From JANQJA01 sp965267485 (lineage in GTDB: Bacteria; Pseudomonadota; Gammaproteobacteria; Pseudomonadales; Azotimanducaceae): a DNA stretch of 64,000 nt. The translations under genes were made by a program, and so were the position numbers. Shown here piece by piece: positions 35,016 through 44,377 of this stretch. Position 1 is the first letter of the stretch; each line of letters starts with the position of its first letter. The notes below the pieces were generated by a model that was given only the letters and a program-made list of their open reading frames with translations, searched no databases and was not told the origin of the DNA. The stretch covers positions 1,798,001-1,862,000 of the forward strand of contig OZ254080.1 of assembly GCA_965267485.1 (NCBI GenBank). Reading direction: 5' to 3'.

Positions 35016-36214
35016 AGCAGCTTCGCGCAGCCCGGACAGATTCCGTGACTGAACTGTGCCTGTGAGTGTTTGTCGATGAACGTCTCGATCTCGTACCAGT
35101 TGCCTTCGTCTGACTTGATCTTCTTGCAGTTCGCGCAGATGGGCAGCATGCCCTCCAGGACGCGGACATCAGCAAGTGCCTTGCGCAGTTCGGCAATCAG
35201 GGATTCCTGGCGACGATGCATTTCATTGCGCTCGGTGACATCGTGGATCATGACGAGCCGTCCGGCGGACTGACCGCCGTCGCCGGTCAATGATGTGACC
35301 TCGACGTCGTATTCCCGGTTGGTGCCGAGGCTGACTGATTCAAGGCGCGGTTGATCAATGTCGATGCGATCGGACAGCGCGGCACCGAGCAGCGCCTCGC
35401 GCGGGCCCAGTGCCCGCTCGGCACGACCGTTGAGGTCAATGACCCGATCCTTCTCATTGAGGACGACGACGCCGGTGGGCACCTGCCGGAACACCAGGTT
35501 GTGCGCGACCGGGACGATATCGAGAAACCGGTAGATACGCATGTTGAAGAGCCCCATCACGGAGGCCACCAGAAACGACAGCGGCGTCGGATCATACGGC
35601 CGGATCGGGTTCAGGCCGCTCACGAACATCACATTGGAAATCATGATCGTCGCGATGATGATGCCGAGTACCGTTGCCTGAAAGCGGTACTGATCAGGCA
35701 TTCGGCTGACGCCCCAGGCCAGAACCAGCGCGCTCGCCATCATCACGACATAGGCGAACGCCATCCAGAAATAGAACAGTGGGCCGTAGCGCTTGTCGAA
35801 AATGACGAACCCGTTATCCAGCGTGCGCACGTCGTACTCGATGTACAGCCATTCGTGGTATGGAAACGTCAGGACCATCAGAACCATGAATGCGGCCGGC
35901 ACGAGCAGGAATCCCTGCCAGCCCCGTGGTAACCGAAGTTGAACGTAGTCAGCGACGAACAGGAAGAAACAGACCGGTGCCCCGATGATGCCGAGGTATT
36001 CAATACGGACCGCAAGGACTTTCCAGGCCAGATCCGTGTTGAAGAAACCGAGAATGTAGCCCGCAATCCAGCAGGCAACCGAGACTGCCATCATCGAGAA
36101 GTAGGCCGCGCCGCGCACGGGCCGCATACGGAAAGCCGTCGCCGCCAACGCGAGGGCAATGACGAGGCCTGCGAAATAGAGCGCGCTGAAGGGGGTGAAC
36201 TGCCAAATGGGCAC
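34991..36214 (-). CDS. 7TM-PAS receptor with C-terminal cysteine cluster, no kinase
   Basis: A 407-residue membrane receptor. Residues about 1-220 form the seven-helix module found at the N-terminus of some histidine kinases. A PAS domain follows (about 228-330; VFRQVPTGVVVLNEKDRVIDLNG) and then a short coiled region (MHRRQESLIAELRKALADV). Instead of a kinase it ends with a compact CxxC...CxxC module (PICANCKKIKSDEG and HGICPGCAKLLYP), a tail known from sensor proteins of other bacteria and likely to bind zinc. How it signals is unclear. The start is GTG 36214 with AGGA 9 nt upstream. A MITE-like element begins 20 bp before it. Confidence 0.8.
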   Translation of the reverse strand: MPIWQFTPFSALYFAGLVIALALAATAFRMRPVRGAAYFSMMAVSVACWIAGYILGFFNTDLAWKVLAVRIEYLGIIGAPVCFFLFVADYVQLRLPRGWQGFLLVPAAFMVLMVLTFPYHEWLYIEYDVRTLDNGFVIFDKRYGPLFYFWMAFAYVVMMASALVLAWGVSRMPDQYRFQATVLGIIIATIMISNVMFVSGLNPIRPYDPTPLSFLVASVMGLFNMRIYRFLDIVPVAHNLVFRQVPTGVVVLNEKDRVIDLNGRAERALGPREALLGAALSDRIDIDQPRLESVSLGTNREYDVEVTSLTGDGGQSAGRLVMIHDVTERNEMHRRQESLIAELRKALADVRVLEGMLPICANCKKIKSDEGNWYEIETFIDKHSQAQFSHGICPGCAKLLYPEYESE

Positions 36215-36550
36215 GGGACTTGATCCTCGCTGTTAGGGAACCTCTGAACTATTCTGCGCGTGTCTGCGTGACCTTGCGCGCGCGGCTGCAAGGCGTTTCG
36301 CGCCGCCAATATCGTGAATATTGGCAAGCGGAACAACGCAGTCAGCCGTGTGCGCAAGGCCGCGCCCGGCGGGGCTTTCAGCGAACACGAATCTCAGCGT
36401 CGATCCCCCTTGAAATGTTCTCGACATTCCTGCGGGGTACCTCCTTGATCTTCGCGCTCGCTGAAAGCCAGACACGCGCAGAATAGTTCAGAGGTTCCCT
36501 GGCAGTATCCGTGTGGGGCCGAGTCTAATACGCGAGCGGGCGGGGGTCGA
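36215..36550. other. Intergenic gap occupied mostly by a MITE-like element
   Basis: This 336-bp gap between two minus-strand genes holds the 266-bp element (36235-36500). Only 20 bp remain on the receptor side and 50 bp on the DUF5916 side. The short ORFs that cross it look like chance reading frames. Confidence 0.7.
36235..36500. mobile_element. MITE-like element with 32-bp perfect terminal inverted repeats
   Basis: The ends 36235-36266 and 36469-36500 are exact reverse complements over 32 bp, starting AGGGAACCTCTGAAC. Inside are a 21-nt palindrome GCCAATAT-N5-ATATTGGC (36305-36325) and a 12-bp inverted repeat GGCTTTCAGCGA / TCGCTGAAAGCC (36373-36384 and 36458-36469) abutting the right end. 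There is no transposase and no clear target-site duplication. Size and structure suit a non-autonomous derivative of an insertion sequence. Confidence 0.85.
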
Positions 36551-38965
36551 TCAGGAACCGATGCGATAACGCAGTTTTACGACGAAGACGTCGCCAAGTG
36601 GATTCTCCCATCCGTGCTGGAACACATCAGCGAAGTTGCGGGTGCCGAGTGGCATGCCGGCATCGGCGACTCGTGTGTAGACAACGAACAGATCCGACAG
36701 CGGCGCAATCTCCCAGCGGTAGCGCACCTGAAAACTGAGCTGGGACACACCGAAACTGTCTGATGGCCCCGCGGGCTTGTCGACTTCGATCAGGTCACCC
36801 GGCGTCGCTGGCACGAGGTAGAAGTCCCGCTCCCGTGCCTGCACGCCGACCCATTGCAGAGAGGCGCGAAGCTGCTGTTTCGCGGTCAGGAAGTAGTCGG
36901 CGCTGATGCTTGGCGTCCAGAGTTCGGCGTTGAACGTCGTCATGTTGCGGTCTTCCTGATGCAACAGCCACCCGCGACGATGTCGATAGCCCACACGCAG
37001 GTTGAGATTCAGACGATCACTCGGTATCCACGTGAACTTCGCCGATGCACTCGCATACTCTCCGCCGACATCCTCGGCGCCGAGACCGAAGCCGAATCCG
37101 TAGCTGATCTTTCCGGTTGTTGCCGATGACCAGTCGAGACTGATGCTGGGTTTCTCCTCAATGCGGTAGGTGCCGTTGCCGAAACTGTTCAGATCATCGT
37201 AGGCACCGGCGCTGAAGTTCAGCCGGGCGACGATCGACGACAGGTCATTGAGCACCAGCCGGTCGGACAGAAAAATGCCACCGCCGGTGAACAGTCCGTC
37301 GGCATTGCGTTGCAGGAACCCCCGCAGGTCAAACTGGTTGTTGCGGGCGAAGGAGAGATCGGAACTCGTCCGAACGTGCGCCGCGCGCAGTCGCAGGCTG
37401 TCGTTGCGGGCAAGGAAACCAAGATCGTTCAGCTCGATGTGCCGGTCCCAGTATTCGATGCCGACGCGCTGCGCCACACCCTGGCGGAACGTGTACTCGA
37501 CGTCGAAGAACCCGCCGTAGCCGCGCTGCGAGCCATCAAGATCGCTGGTGATGAGCTGAGTATCCAGTTTCAGCTTGCCGTCGCCGGACAGATAGTGGCC
37601 GTCGATACCGGCAGTCAGGGCATCGCCATCGGGATGGAGCGCAGCCGTGGCGAGTGCACCGAACGCCCGGTAGTCGCCGCCGTCGGAACTCTCGTGGACG
37701 ACGCGAACAACGCCGTAGTCGCTGCCGGATTGCTGAATCGGCAGCGGCGTGCCGTTGAGCGTCGCCTCGACGACGACGTCGTCTTCCATGGCCGCGAGTA
37801 CGCCATAGCGAACGCGGCCGATCTGTCCCGTTGCCTTGGCGGCGCCGAGCAGCTCGACGGGCTGGAACTCCTCACGTTTGGAGAGCCTGGCGCCCGCGGG
37901 CAACGTCACCTCGCGGGGTTTGCCGCCAATGCGGCGGGTATTGATCAGCGTCGTGGGTGAGCCTCGATTGCCGACGCCGGTGCCGCGTGTGTCTGCGCGG
38001 GGTGATGCGAAGAAAACCTCCTGGCCTTCGAGGAAGAACAAACGCTTCTCCGGAAAAAATGTCTCGGTTGCAGACAGATTGATGACGACGTCATCGGATT
38101 CGACATTGCCGAAGTCCGGGTTCACCGTTGCAAGCAACTGGAAATTGCTCGACGGGCGCCAGAAGAAGTCGGCGCCGATCTTGTTCTCGAACGCGCCGTC
38201 GATACGGTCGTATCCGAGCGCGACGAACGGAAAGACGCTGTACTGCTGTCGGGGGTTGATCCCCTCGACTTCGAGGGATTGCAGCGCGGACATGAATTTC
38301 GGCACCGACGCCGGCAGCGCGGGCCAGCCCCAGCGCTCATCGATGTAGGCGACCTTGCGCGACATGTACAGGCCGATGCGGCGCTTCTCTCCGGCAGCGG
38401 GCATGGAGACGGTACCCCAGGGAATCAGGAATTCAGCGGACCAGCCATCGTCTGTCTCGACCGTCACACCGCGCCAGGCGCCGTCCCAGTCGCTGGTGAA
38501 CTGTCGCTCGGGCAGCACCGTGCCATCCATGATCGAGTCTCCCAGCGCGAGCCCGAACCAGTAGCCGTAGCGGCCGGTGCCGGACGTATCGAGGGTGATG
38601 TTGATGGTGTCGCGATTGATGCTGCGCTGGTCGCGTCCGGAAAGGCGTTTGATGAGCGTTTCAGGCGGCTGCTTCATGCTGACGCCGACATAGAGGCCGT
38701 CGGCAGAGTAGGTCAGCCGGACGTGAGTCGGGTGGCTGACGTCTGCGAGCGTGTCCGGATCGATCGTGACAAATTCATCGTAGGCGGGCAGTTCTGCCCA
38801 GATCGCCTCGTCGAGACGTCCGTCAATCCGGATGCGCGTGCCGTCATCCTTGCGGCCAACCTCGATCGTCTGGCCGGCGGGCACTTCGACAATCAGGGTT
38901 TGCGCGGAATTGGCCGAAAACGGCGCCAACAGCATCCAGACGCAGATGGCGATCCGCGCTCGCAT
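36551..38965 (-). CDS. DUF5916 outer-membrane protein with N-terminal CBM9-like domain
   Basis: An 804-residue exported protein. A signal peptide (about 1-21) is followed by a CBM9-like sugar-binding type domain (about 40-215; IRIDGRLDEAIWAELP, then WSAEFLIPWGT). The rest is the DUF5916 region, predicted to form a large beta-barrel (ATVNPDFGNVESDDVVINLSATETFFPEKR and FFLEGQEVF), ending in strand-like repeats and YRIGS. The family is common in marine Bacteroidetes and Gammaproteobacteria; its substrate is not known. GAGGGA lies 6 nt before the ATG, and a promoter with TATAAC is seen upstream. Confidence 0.85.
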   Translation of the reverse strand: MRARIAICVWMLLAPFSANSAQTLIVEVPAGQTIEVGRKDDGTRIRIDGRLDEAIWAELPAYDEFVTIDPDTLADVSHPTHVRLTYSADGLYVGVSMKQPPETLIKRLSGRDQRSINRDTINITLDTSGTGRYGYWFGLALGDSIMDGTVLPERQFTSDWDGAWRGVTVETDDGWSAEFLIPWGTVSMPAAGEKRRIGLYMSRKVAYIDERWGWPALPASVPKFMSALQSLEVEGINPRQQYSVFPFVALGYDRIDGAFENKIGADFFWRPSSNFQLLATVNPDFGNVESDDVVINLSATETFFPEKRLFFLEGQEVFFASPRADTRGTGVGNRGSPTTLINTRRIGGKPREVTLPAGARLSKREEFQPVELLGAAKATGQIGRVRYGVLAAMEDDVVVEATLNGTPLPIQQSGSDYGVVRVVHESSDGGDYRAFGALATAALHPDGDALTAGIDGHYLSGDGKLKLDTQLITSDLDGSQRGYGGFFDVEYTFRQGVAQRVGIEYWDRHIELNDLGFLARNDSLRLRAAHVRTSSDLSFARNNQFDLRGFLQRNADGLFTGGGIFLSDRLVLNDLSSIVARLNFSAGAYDDLNSFGNGTYRIEEKPSISLDWSSATTGKISYGFGFGLGAEDVGGEYASASAKFTWIPSDRLNLNLRVGYRHRRGWLLHQEDRNMTTFNAELWTPSISADYFLTAKQQLRASLQWVGVQARERDFYLVPATPGDLIEVDKPAGPSDSFGVSQLSFQVRYRWEIAPLSDLFVVYTRVADAGMPLGTRNFADVFQHGWENPLGDVFVVKLRYRIGS

Positions 38966-38995
38966 AGCTTCCCTCTTGTCCCCTCTTTGACCTCA

Positions 38996-39025
38996 GTTAT
39001 AGCGTGGGAATCAGGGTGCGTACAA
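38996..39025 (-). promoter_or_regulatory. Promoter of the DUF5916 gene
   Basis: Minus-strand TTGTAC (39025-39020), 18-bp spacer, TATAAC (39001-38996), about 30 nt before the start codon, leaving a leader with a GAGGGA ribosome site. This is an ordinary leadered promoter, in contrast to the leaderless ones nearby. Confidence 0.5.
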
Positions 39026-39121
39026 GTCCCCTGGAAGCGTAATCGTCTGTGGCATTGAGCGAGGTCATCGTTGTGTGATGCTATCAGAATGCCAGTATTT
39101 AACCCTTCAAAGACGAGGTGA

Positions 39122-39133
39122 TACGCTCGAAAC
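39122..39133 (+). promoter_or_regulatory. -10 element predicting a leaderless mRNA for the hybrid kinase
   Basis: TACGCT (39122-39127) is followed by CGAAAC (6 nt) and GTG 39134. No Shine-Dalgarno is present. Confidence 0.45.
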
Positions 39134-41190
39134 GTGAGCAAGTTCAATTTCTTCACCGGCAACAGGGAACAGGAGCAGCGTCTCCGCGAGAGCGAGCGAT
39201 TGCTGAACCTGCTTAATGACCTGACGCTCACCGCACTCGAGTCCCAGAATCTGGACGAGTTGCTGCAGGGCTTCGCTGACCGGCTGGGCGAGCTGATCAA
39301 TGCCGACGGCTGCTATATCACGTTGTGGGATGAACGTTCACAGACGGCCGTGCCCGGCGCCGCATACGGGCCGCTCAGGGAGGTGTACGCAGCCGTCGTC
39401 CCAAAGCCCGGTGAAGCCACGCTGACCGGTCATGTGCTGCAGACCGGCAAACACCTCGTCGTTCGGGATGTGCGTGAAACCGACCTGCTGTCGAGTCGTC
39501 TGTCCAGCCGTTTCCCGGCGCGCTCGCAGCTGGTGCTGCCGCTCATTGCCAATGATGAGAAGCTCGGTGCCGTACTGATTGCGTTCAATGAAGTACACGA
39601 TTTCACGGAGCAGGAAGTTGAGCGCTGCGAGCTGATTTCCCATCAGGTCGCGCTGGCGATCCTGAACGCCCGCCACGTCGATGCCCTGCGCGCCAGTGAG
39701 GAGCGGTATCGCCAGATCTTCGAGGCGAACCTCGCGATGAAGCTGATGATCGATGCCGAAACCGGCAGGTTGTCGGTGCGAACCAGTCGGCCTGCGAATT
39801 CTACGGGTACTCGCTCGACGAAATCACCGCACTCAACATCACTGACATCAATATGGGCGAGCGCAATTCAGTGAAGGCGGACCTCAACCGGGCGGCGAAC
39901 GGCGAGCAGAATCAGTTCAGTTTCAGGCATCGTCTGGCCAGCGGCGAGATGAGGAACGTCGAGGTCTTCACCGGCCCGTTGGAGCTCAACGGCCGTACGG
40001 TGATGTACTCGATCATCCAGGATGTCACCGATCGGGCGCGTCTCGAGGAGCAACTCCTGAACGCGCAGAAGATGGAAGCCATCGGCCGGGTTGCCGGCGG
40101 CGTCGCCCACGATTTCAACAACCTGCTGACGATCATTCTCGGCAGCTTCGATGTGCTCGAGTCGGTGTCGCTGGATGATGACGATCGGGAGATGCTCGAA
40201 CGGGCGATCGATGCGGCGGACAGGGCGGCGGCCCTGACCAATCAGCTGCTGGCCGTCAGCCGGCGGCAGTCAACCCAGGCAGCGCCCATCGATGTCAATG
40301 AGCTCGTCTCCGGGATGCACACCATGCTCAAGACCATGGTCGGTGAGGGCCTCCGGATAGAACTCGACCTGGCGGCCCGGCAGCCGAACGTGATGGCTGA
40401 TCGCAGCCAGCTCGAACAGGTCGTCATGAATTTCGTGATCAATGCCCGGGATGCCATGCCGCGCGGAGGCGCGGTCACGATTTCGACGCGGAACGAGCCC
40501 CCGTCCCCGGAAAGCGCGGAGCCCGCGTCATTCGGTACCGAAGGCGTCGTGCTGTGCGTCCGGGACGAAGGCGAGGGCATCGACGAACGCACGCGCCCGC
40601 ATATCTTCGAGCCTTTCTTCAGCACGAAGGGGCAGGACAGTACCGGCCTTGGGCTCTCGACGGCCTATGGCATTATCAAGAACAGTGGCGGCACCATCGA
40701 GGTCGTCAGTGAACCCGGTCAGGGGTCAGAATTTCTGGTGAGACTGCCGGCGATCGCGGAGGCAGAGACTGCGGAAACTGCTCCGGCGCCGCCGCAGCCC
40801 GAGGTCGACGACGCGGTCGCGCACACGATTCTGGTGGCGGAAGACAACGAGGGCATTCTGGACATTGCCGTCAAGACGCTGACGCGCGCAGGCTACGAGG
40901 TTATTTCCGGCGCCAGCGGCGACGAGGCGCTGCGTGCCCTCGATGAGTCCGGCAAACAGATCGACCTGCTGCTCACCGATGTGCTGATGCCCGGCCTGAG
41001 CGGGCAGCAACTCGCCGATGAGGTTACGGCGCGCTATCCGGATCTGCCGATTATCTTCATGTCGGGCTACACCGACGATGCGATCGCGGGCGATCTCGCC
41101 GCGAACGCCATCCTGCTGTCTAAGCCGTTCCGCCCGAGCGAACTCGTTCGGCAGATCACCGCCATGCTCGAGGTGGCCCAGGTTCCCTAG
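39134..41190 (+). pseudogene. Hybrid sensor histidine kinase broken by a one-base deletion
   Basis: Two overlapping frames together encode one soluble hybrid kinase: GAF (about 45-190), PAS, HisKA (phosphoacceptor His in GGVAHDFNNLL), HATPase (NFVINARDAMP, DEGEGID, GLGLSTAYG) and a C-terminal receiver (TDVLMPGLSG). The first frame is good until about 39768 (MIDAETGRL). The second frame carries on without loss from GANQSACEFYGY at about 39774. Restoring one G within AGGTTGTCGG gives a single 685-codon gene. All catalytic motifs are intact, so either the break is very recent or the sequence has an indel error. The start is GTG. Confidence 0.85.
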
Positions 41191-42701
41191 GCACTCTCGG
41201 CGACGGCGCGCTGCTGCGCTCCGGTTTCGACGTTGCCGGGATTGCTCCGATCTGGCCGGCTGAACTCCATGACGCCATCGTCGACGCTCGAGAAGTCGAG
41301 GGCCATCTTGTCCAGCAGATAGTTCTGGAACACTTTCCAGGGCTTGCGTTTGCCCTGGCGCGGGAATCTGGCGACGCCCCGCTGCACGTACCCCGAGCTG
41401 AAGTCGATGAAAGGTTCGGTGGCGGCCTCATCAGCGGCCGGGCGCGGCGTGCACTGCTCGTAACCTTCCTTGCGCATGTAGTTCAGCAGCTTGCAGACGT
41501 ACTTGCACGTCAGATCGCACTTCAGCGTCCAGGAGGCGTTGGTGTATCCGAAACAGGTCGCGAGATTGGGCAGGTTGCTGAACATCATGCCCTTGTAGCT
41601 GAGAGTCTCAGCCGGGTCGATCTGCTCGCCGTCGACGCTGAGCCCGATGCCGCTCATGAGCTGCATATCGAGGCCGGTCGCCGTCACGATGATGTCCGCT
41701 TCCAGCGTGTCGCCCGACTCGAGTTCGATGCCGGTGGGCGTGAAACGCCTGATGTGATCCGTGACGACCGATGCCTTGCCCCAGTTGATCGCCTGAAACA
41801 GGTCGCCGTCGCGGACGAGACACAGACGCTGGTCCCAGGGGTTATACGTCGGGGTGAAGTGTTTTTCGACATCGAACCCCTCGGGCAACTGCTCGCGGAC
41901 GCTGTCCAGCAGCATCTTTCTCACGCGTTCCGGATTCTTTCGGCACATCCGGAAGAACACCATGCCCATGAGGATGTTGCGCCAGCGAATGAGATGGGAG
42001 GCAAGCTTGTCGGGCAGCAGCCGGTAGAGTCGCTGCGCCATGACGTCACCGCCGGGTCGCCATGCCATATAGGTGGGCGACCGCTGCAGCATCGTGACGT
42101 GTTCGGCTGTTCTTGCCATTTCGGGGACCACGGTGACGGCGGTTGCACCGCTGCCGATCACGACGACCTTCTTGCCGGCGTAGTCGATGTCCTCTGACCA
42201 CTTCTGCGGATGAACGACGGTGCCGTTGAACGTATCGGCACCCTCGAATTCCGGTTCGTAGCCGTGCTCGTAGTTGTAGTAGCCGCTGCACATGAACAGG
42301 AAGTTGCACGTGAACTGGATGGTTTCACCGCTGTTCTTGCGCTCGACATCGACGGTCCAGGTTGCCGTGTTGCTGTTCCATGCGGCCGCCTTGACGTAGT
42401 GACCGAAACGGATTCGGTCGCGAAGTCCGAACTCGTCCACGGTCTCGTTGAGGTACGAGATGATGCGCGGCCCGTCGGCGATGGATTGCGGGTTGGTCCA
42501 GGGCTTGAACCCGTACCCCATGGTGTACATGTCGGAGTCGGAGCGGATGCCGGGATACCTGAACAGGTCCCAGGTGCCGCCGAGGTCGTCCCGGCCTTCA
42601 AGGATCACGTAGCTGCGGTCCGGACACTTGTCCTGCAGATGAAAGCCCGCGCCGATACCGGAGATGCCGGCACCCACCACGACGACATCGAAATGCTCCA
42701 T
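41187..42701 (-). CDS. Flavin-containing monooxygenase (Baeyer-Villiger type)
   Basis: A 504-residue FAD- and NADPH-dependent monooxygenase. The FAD-binding GAGISGIGAG is at residues 10-19 and the NADPH-binding GSGATAV in the middle. Between them FNGTVVHPQKWS fits the Baeyer-Villiger fingerprint FxGxxxHxxxW, with Ser in place of the usual final Pro or Asp. Relatives oxidise ketones, steroids or alkyl groups; the substrate is not known. AAGGA lies 6 nt before the ATG. Its stop shares a CTAG palindrome with the convergent kinase. Confidence 0.87.
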   Translation of the reverse strand: MEHFDVVVVGAGISGIGAGFHLQDKCPDRSYVILEGRDDLGGTWDLFRYPGIRSDSDMYTMGYGFKPWTNPQSIADGPRIISYLNETVDEFGLRDRIRFGHYVKAAAWNSNTATWTVDVERKNSGETIQFTCNFLFMCSGYYNYEHGYEPEFEGADTFNGTVVHPQKWSEDIDYAGKKVVVIGSGATAVTVVPEMARTAEHVTMLQRSPTYMAWRPGGDVMAQRLYRLLPDKLASHLIRWRNILMGMVFFRMCRKNPERVRKMLLDSVREQLPEGFDVEKHFTPTYNPWDQRLCLVRDGDLFQAINWGKASVVTDHIRRFTPTGIELESGDTLEADIIVTATGLDMQLMSGIGLSVDGEQIDPAETLSYKGMMFSNLPNLATCFGYTNASWTLKCDLTCKYVCKLLNYMRKEGYEQCTPRPAADEAATEPFIDFSSGYVQRGVARFPRQGKRKPWKVFQNYLLDKMALDFSSVDDGVMEFSRPDRSNPGNVETGAQQRAVAESA

Positions 42702-42735
42702 GGTTAATCCTTTATTTTTCAGAGTGTTAGGGAGT

Positions 42736-43497
42736 CTACCATAACCCTTGCCGAATCTGTCGGCAGCGAAAGTCGAGCGTTCTTGCGGCGCCGGCGTCGA
42801 GGTTGCCGATGGCTGTCGCGACGGCGTGGCGGAAGGCGCGAGCGCTCGTCGAGGTCCGCATCAGGACCAGAATTGCGTTCTCGTACCTGGGCCGCTCCAG
42901 GACCAGCGCGGTTGGAAACACGCCCGCGAAATCCCTGGCCGACGCACGGGCTTCACTTTCCGAGAGATGATTCTGGACCAGCACACCGCGGGCCGACGTT
43001 CGCGCATCGAGACGTGCATGCCAGTCTGCGCCGAGACCGCCGGGCCGCTCCGGGTCACCGGCGCCGTGGACGAACAGGTCGTCGATCACGAGATCGAAGC
43101 GGCGGCGAGACCGGCGAACCCAGGCGGCAGCCTCTGCCTCAACGAGTGTTACCGTGTCGAGGTCGCAGCCGAAGTACTCCCGCGCCAGCTGAAGGTGGAT
43201 GCCGTCTCGTTCGATCCCGGTGATGTCCGGGACGGAGTCGGGCCCGAGGTTGGCGAGCAGCCGGATCACTGCGCCGCCACCGACGCCAAGAACCAGTGCG
43301 CTGCGGCACCGAACGGCGAGGGCGGGCAGTGCGAGCAGGTCCCAGACTCCGCCGGGGAGCCTGCGCCGCGTATTGTACTGGGTGTGGAAGGCGCCGTTTG
43401 TGTAGAGGCGCAGGGAGCGGCCAGCCGACCGAACCTCGTACCGGACCCCGTTGTGCTCAAGTTTCCGGACGACGGCCATGGATTGCCATGCTACCAT
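42736..43497 (-). CDS. Spermidine synthase-like SAM-dependent protein
   Basis: A 253-residue Rossmann-fold protein of the spermine/spermidine synthase family. ALVLGVGGGAVIRLL is the nucleotide loop, ITGIERDGIHLQLAREYFG the following acidic strand, and FDLVIDDLFVHG the segment at the catalytic Asp position. Many such short bacterial relatives lack the N-terminal tetramerisation domain and have no proven aminopropyl transfer activity. ATG 43497 has AGGGA 5 nt upstream; ATG 43479 is an alternative. It is divergent from the glycosyltransferase gene with a 32-bp gap. Confidence 0.8.
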   Translation of the reverse strand: MVAWQSMAVVRKLEHNGVRYEVRSAGRSLRLYTNGAFHTQYNTRRRLPGGVWDLLALPALAVRCRSALVLGVGGGAVIRLLANLGPDSVPDITGIERDGIHLQLAREYFGCDLDTVTLVEAEAAAWVRRSRRRFDLVIDDLFVHGAGDPERPGGLGADWHARLDARTSARGVLVQNHLSESEARASARDFAGVFPTALVLERPRYENAILVLMRTSTSARAFRHAVATAIGNLDAGAARTLDFRCRQIRQGLW

Positions 43498-43529
43498 GGT
43501 TTTCCCTGATGGAATCTTGATCCGGGTCG

Positions 43530-44363
43530 ATGCACTACTTTTGCATTAACTTGTCTGAGTCGAACAGGCGCCGGCGGCTGATGGAGTCGCAGCTGCGCCG
43601 GCTTGATGTCGACTACACCATCATCTCGGCCATAGACGGCAAGTCCCTGCCGGAGAGCTCGTTCCGCGAGTTCAGTGACATCAGATTCCAGCGCCGGCAT
43701 GGCGAGCGGCAGTTTCTGGCAGCCGAAGTGGGCTGTTCTTTGTCGCACATGAAGGCGTATCGAAAAATGCTCGAGGCCGGGCACAGTCATGCCGTCATCC
43801 TCGAGGATGACGTGCTGCTCGACCGGGATATTCGAAAGCACGTCGAGGAAGTGGCGCGGACCATGTCTTCGGCTGATCCCGAAATCATCCTGCTCAGTCC
43901 GATCAATTCCTACTTTCTCGATGGCAAGACGATCATTGATCGCTATCAGGTCGTCGATGTCGCTTCTGCGCGACTCGCGTGGGGCTATATCATCAATGCG
44001 CGGGCCGCTCGCCTGCTGATGCAGCGGAACTTCCCGGTTCGTTTCCTTGCTGACGACTGGAAGCGGGTGCGTTACTACACCGGCTGCGAAATTCGCGCGG
44101 TGCTGCCGGCGCTGGTCGGTGAGCATCTGACGGCGAGGGACTCGCATCCGCCGGCGCTCCGGCGTTCTTCGCAGCGAGTACGGCGATTGAGGCGGCCCAT
44201 GCGGTTGCGGTCGAGACTGCTGCAGGTTCCCCTGCGTCTCTCGATGTGGCTCGATGGCCTGCTGCGGCGCAAGCAGAACGTAACGCAGGCTCAGACCCGG
44301 CTGCGACGCCCGCCGCTCACCTCGGTGCCGACCGACGCTGCGGCGCAGGTCGCCAGAGACTGA
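43530..44363 (+). CDS. Glycosyltransferase family 25 protein
   Basis: A 277-residue glycosyltransferase of the GT25/LPS biosynthesis family. It begins MHYFCINLSESNRRR, then AEVGCSLSHMKAYRKML and AVILEDDVLLD, where the acidic triplet binds the metal and nucleotide sugar. These enzymes add galactose or related sugars to lipooligosaccharide on the cytoplasmic face. The last 80 residues are strongly basic (RRLRRPMRLRSRLL), which could anchor it to the membrane. There is no Shine-Dalgarno and no good -10 at leaderless spacing. Confidence 0.85.
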   Translation: MHYFCINLSESNRRRRLMESQLRRLDVDYTIISAIDGKSLPESSFREFSDIRFQRRHGERQFLAAEVGCSLSHMKAYRKMLEAGHSHAVILEDDVLLDRDIRKHVEEVARTMSSADPEIILLSPINSYFLDGKTIIDRYQVVDVASARLAWGYIINARAARLLMQRNFPVRFLADDWKRVRYYTGCEIRAVLPALVGEHLTARDSHPPALRRSSQRVRRLRRPMRLRSRLLQVPLRLSMWLDGLLRRKQNVTQAQTRLRRPPLTSVPTDAAAQVARD

Positions 44364-44377
44364 GCTGATCCGGGCCC

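Noticed and set aside
36220..36486. Small ORFs inside the MITE-like element
   Set aside because: They run through the inverted repeats on both strands and encode no transposase or other known motif.
39760..39780. Programmed -1 frameshifting in the hybrid kinase
   Set aside because: There is no slippery heptamer or downstream hairpin at the junction; a simple missing base explains it better.
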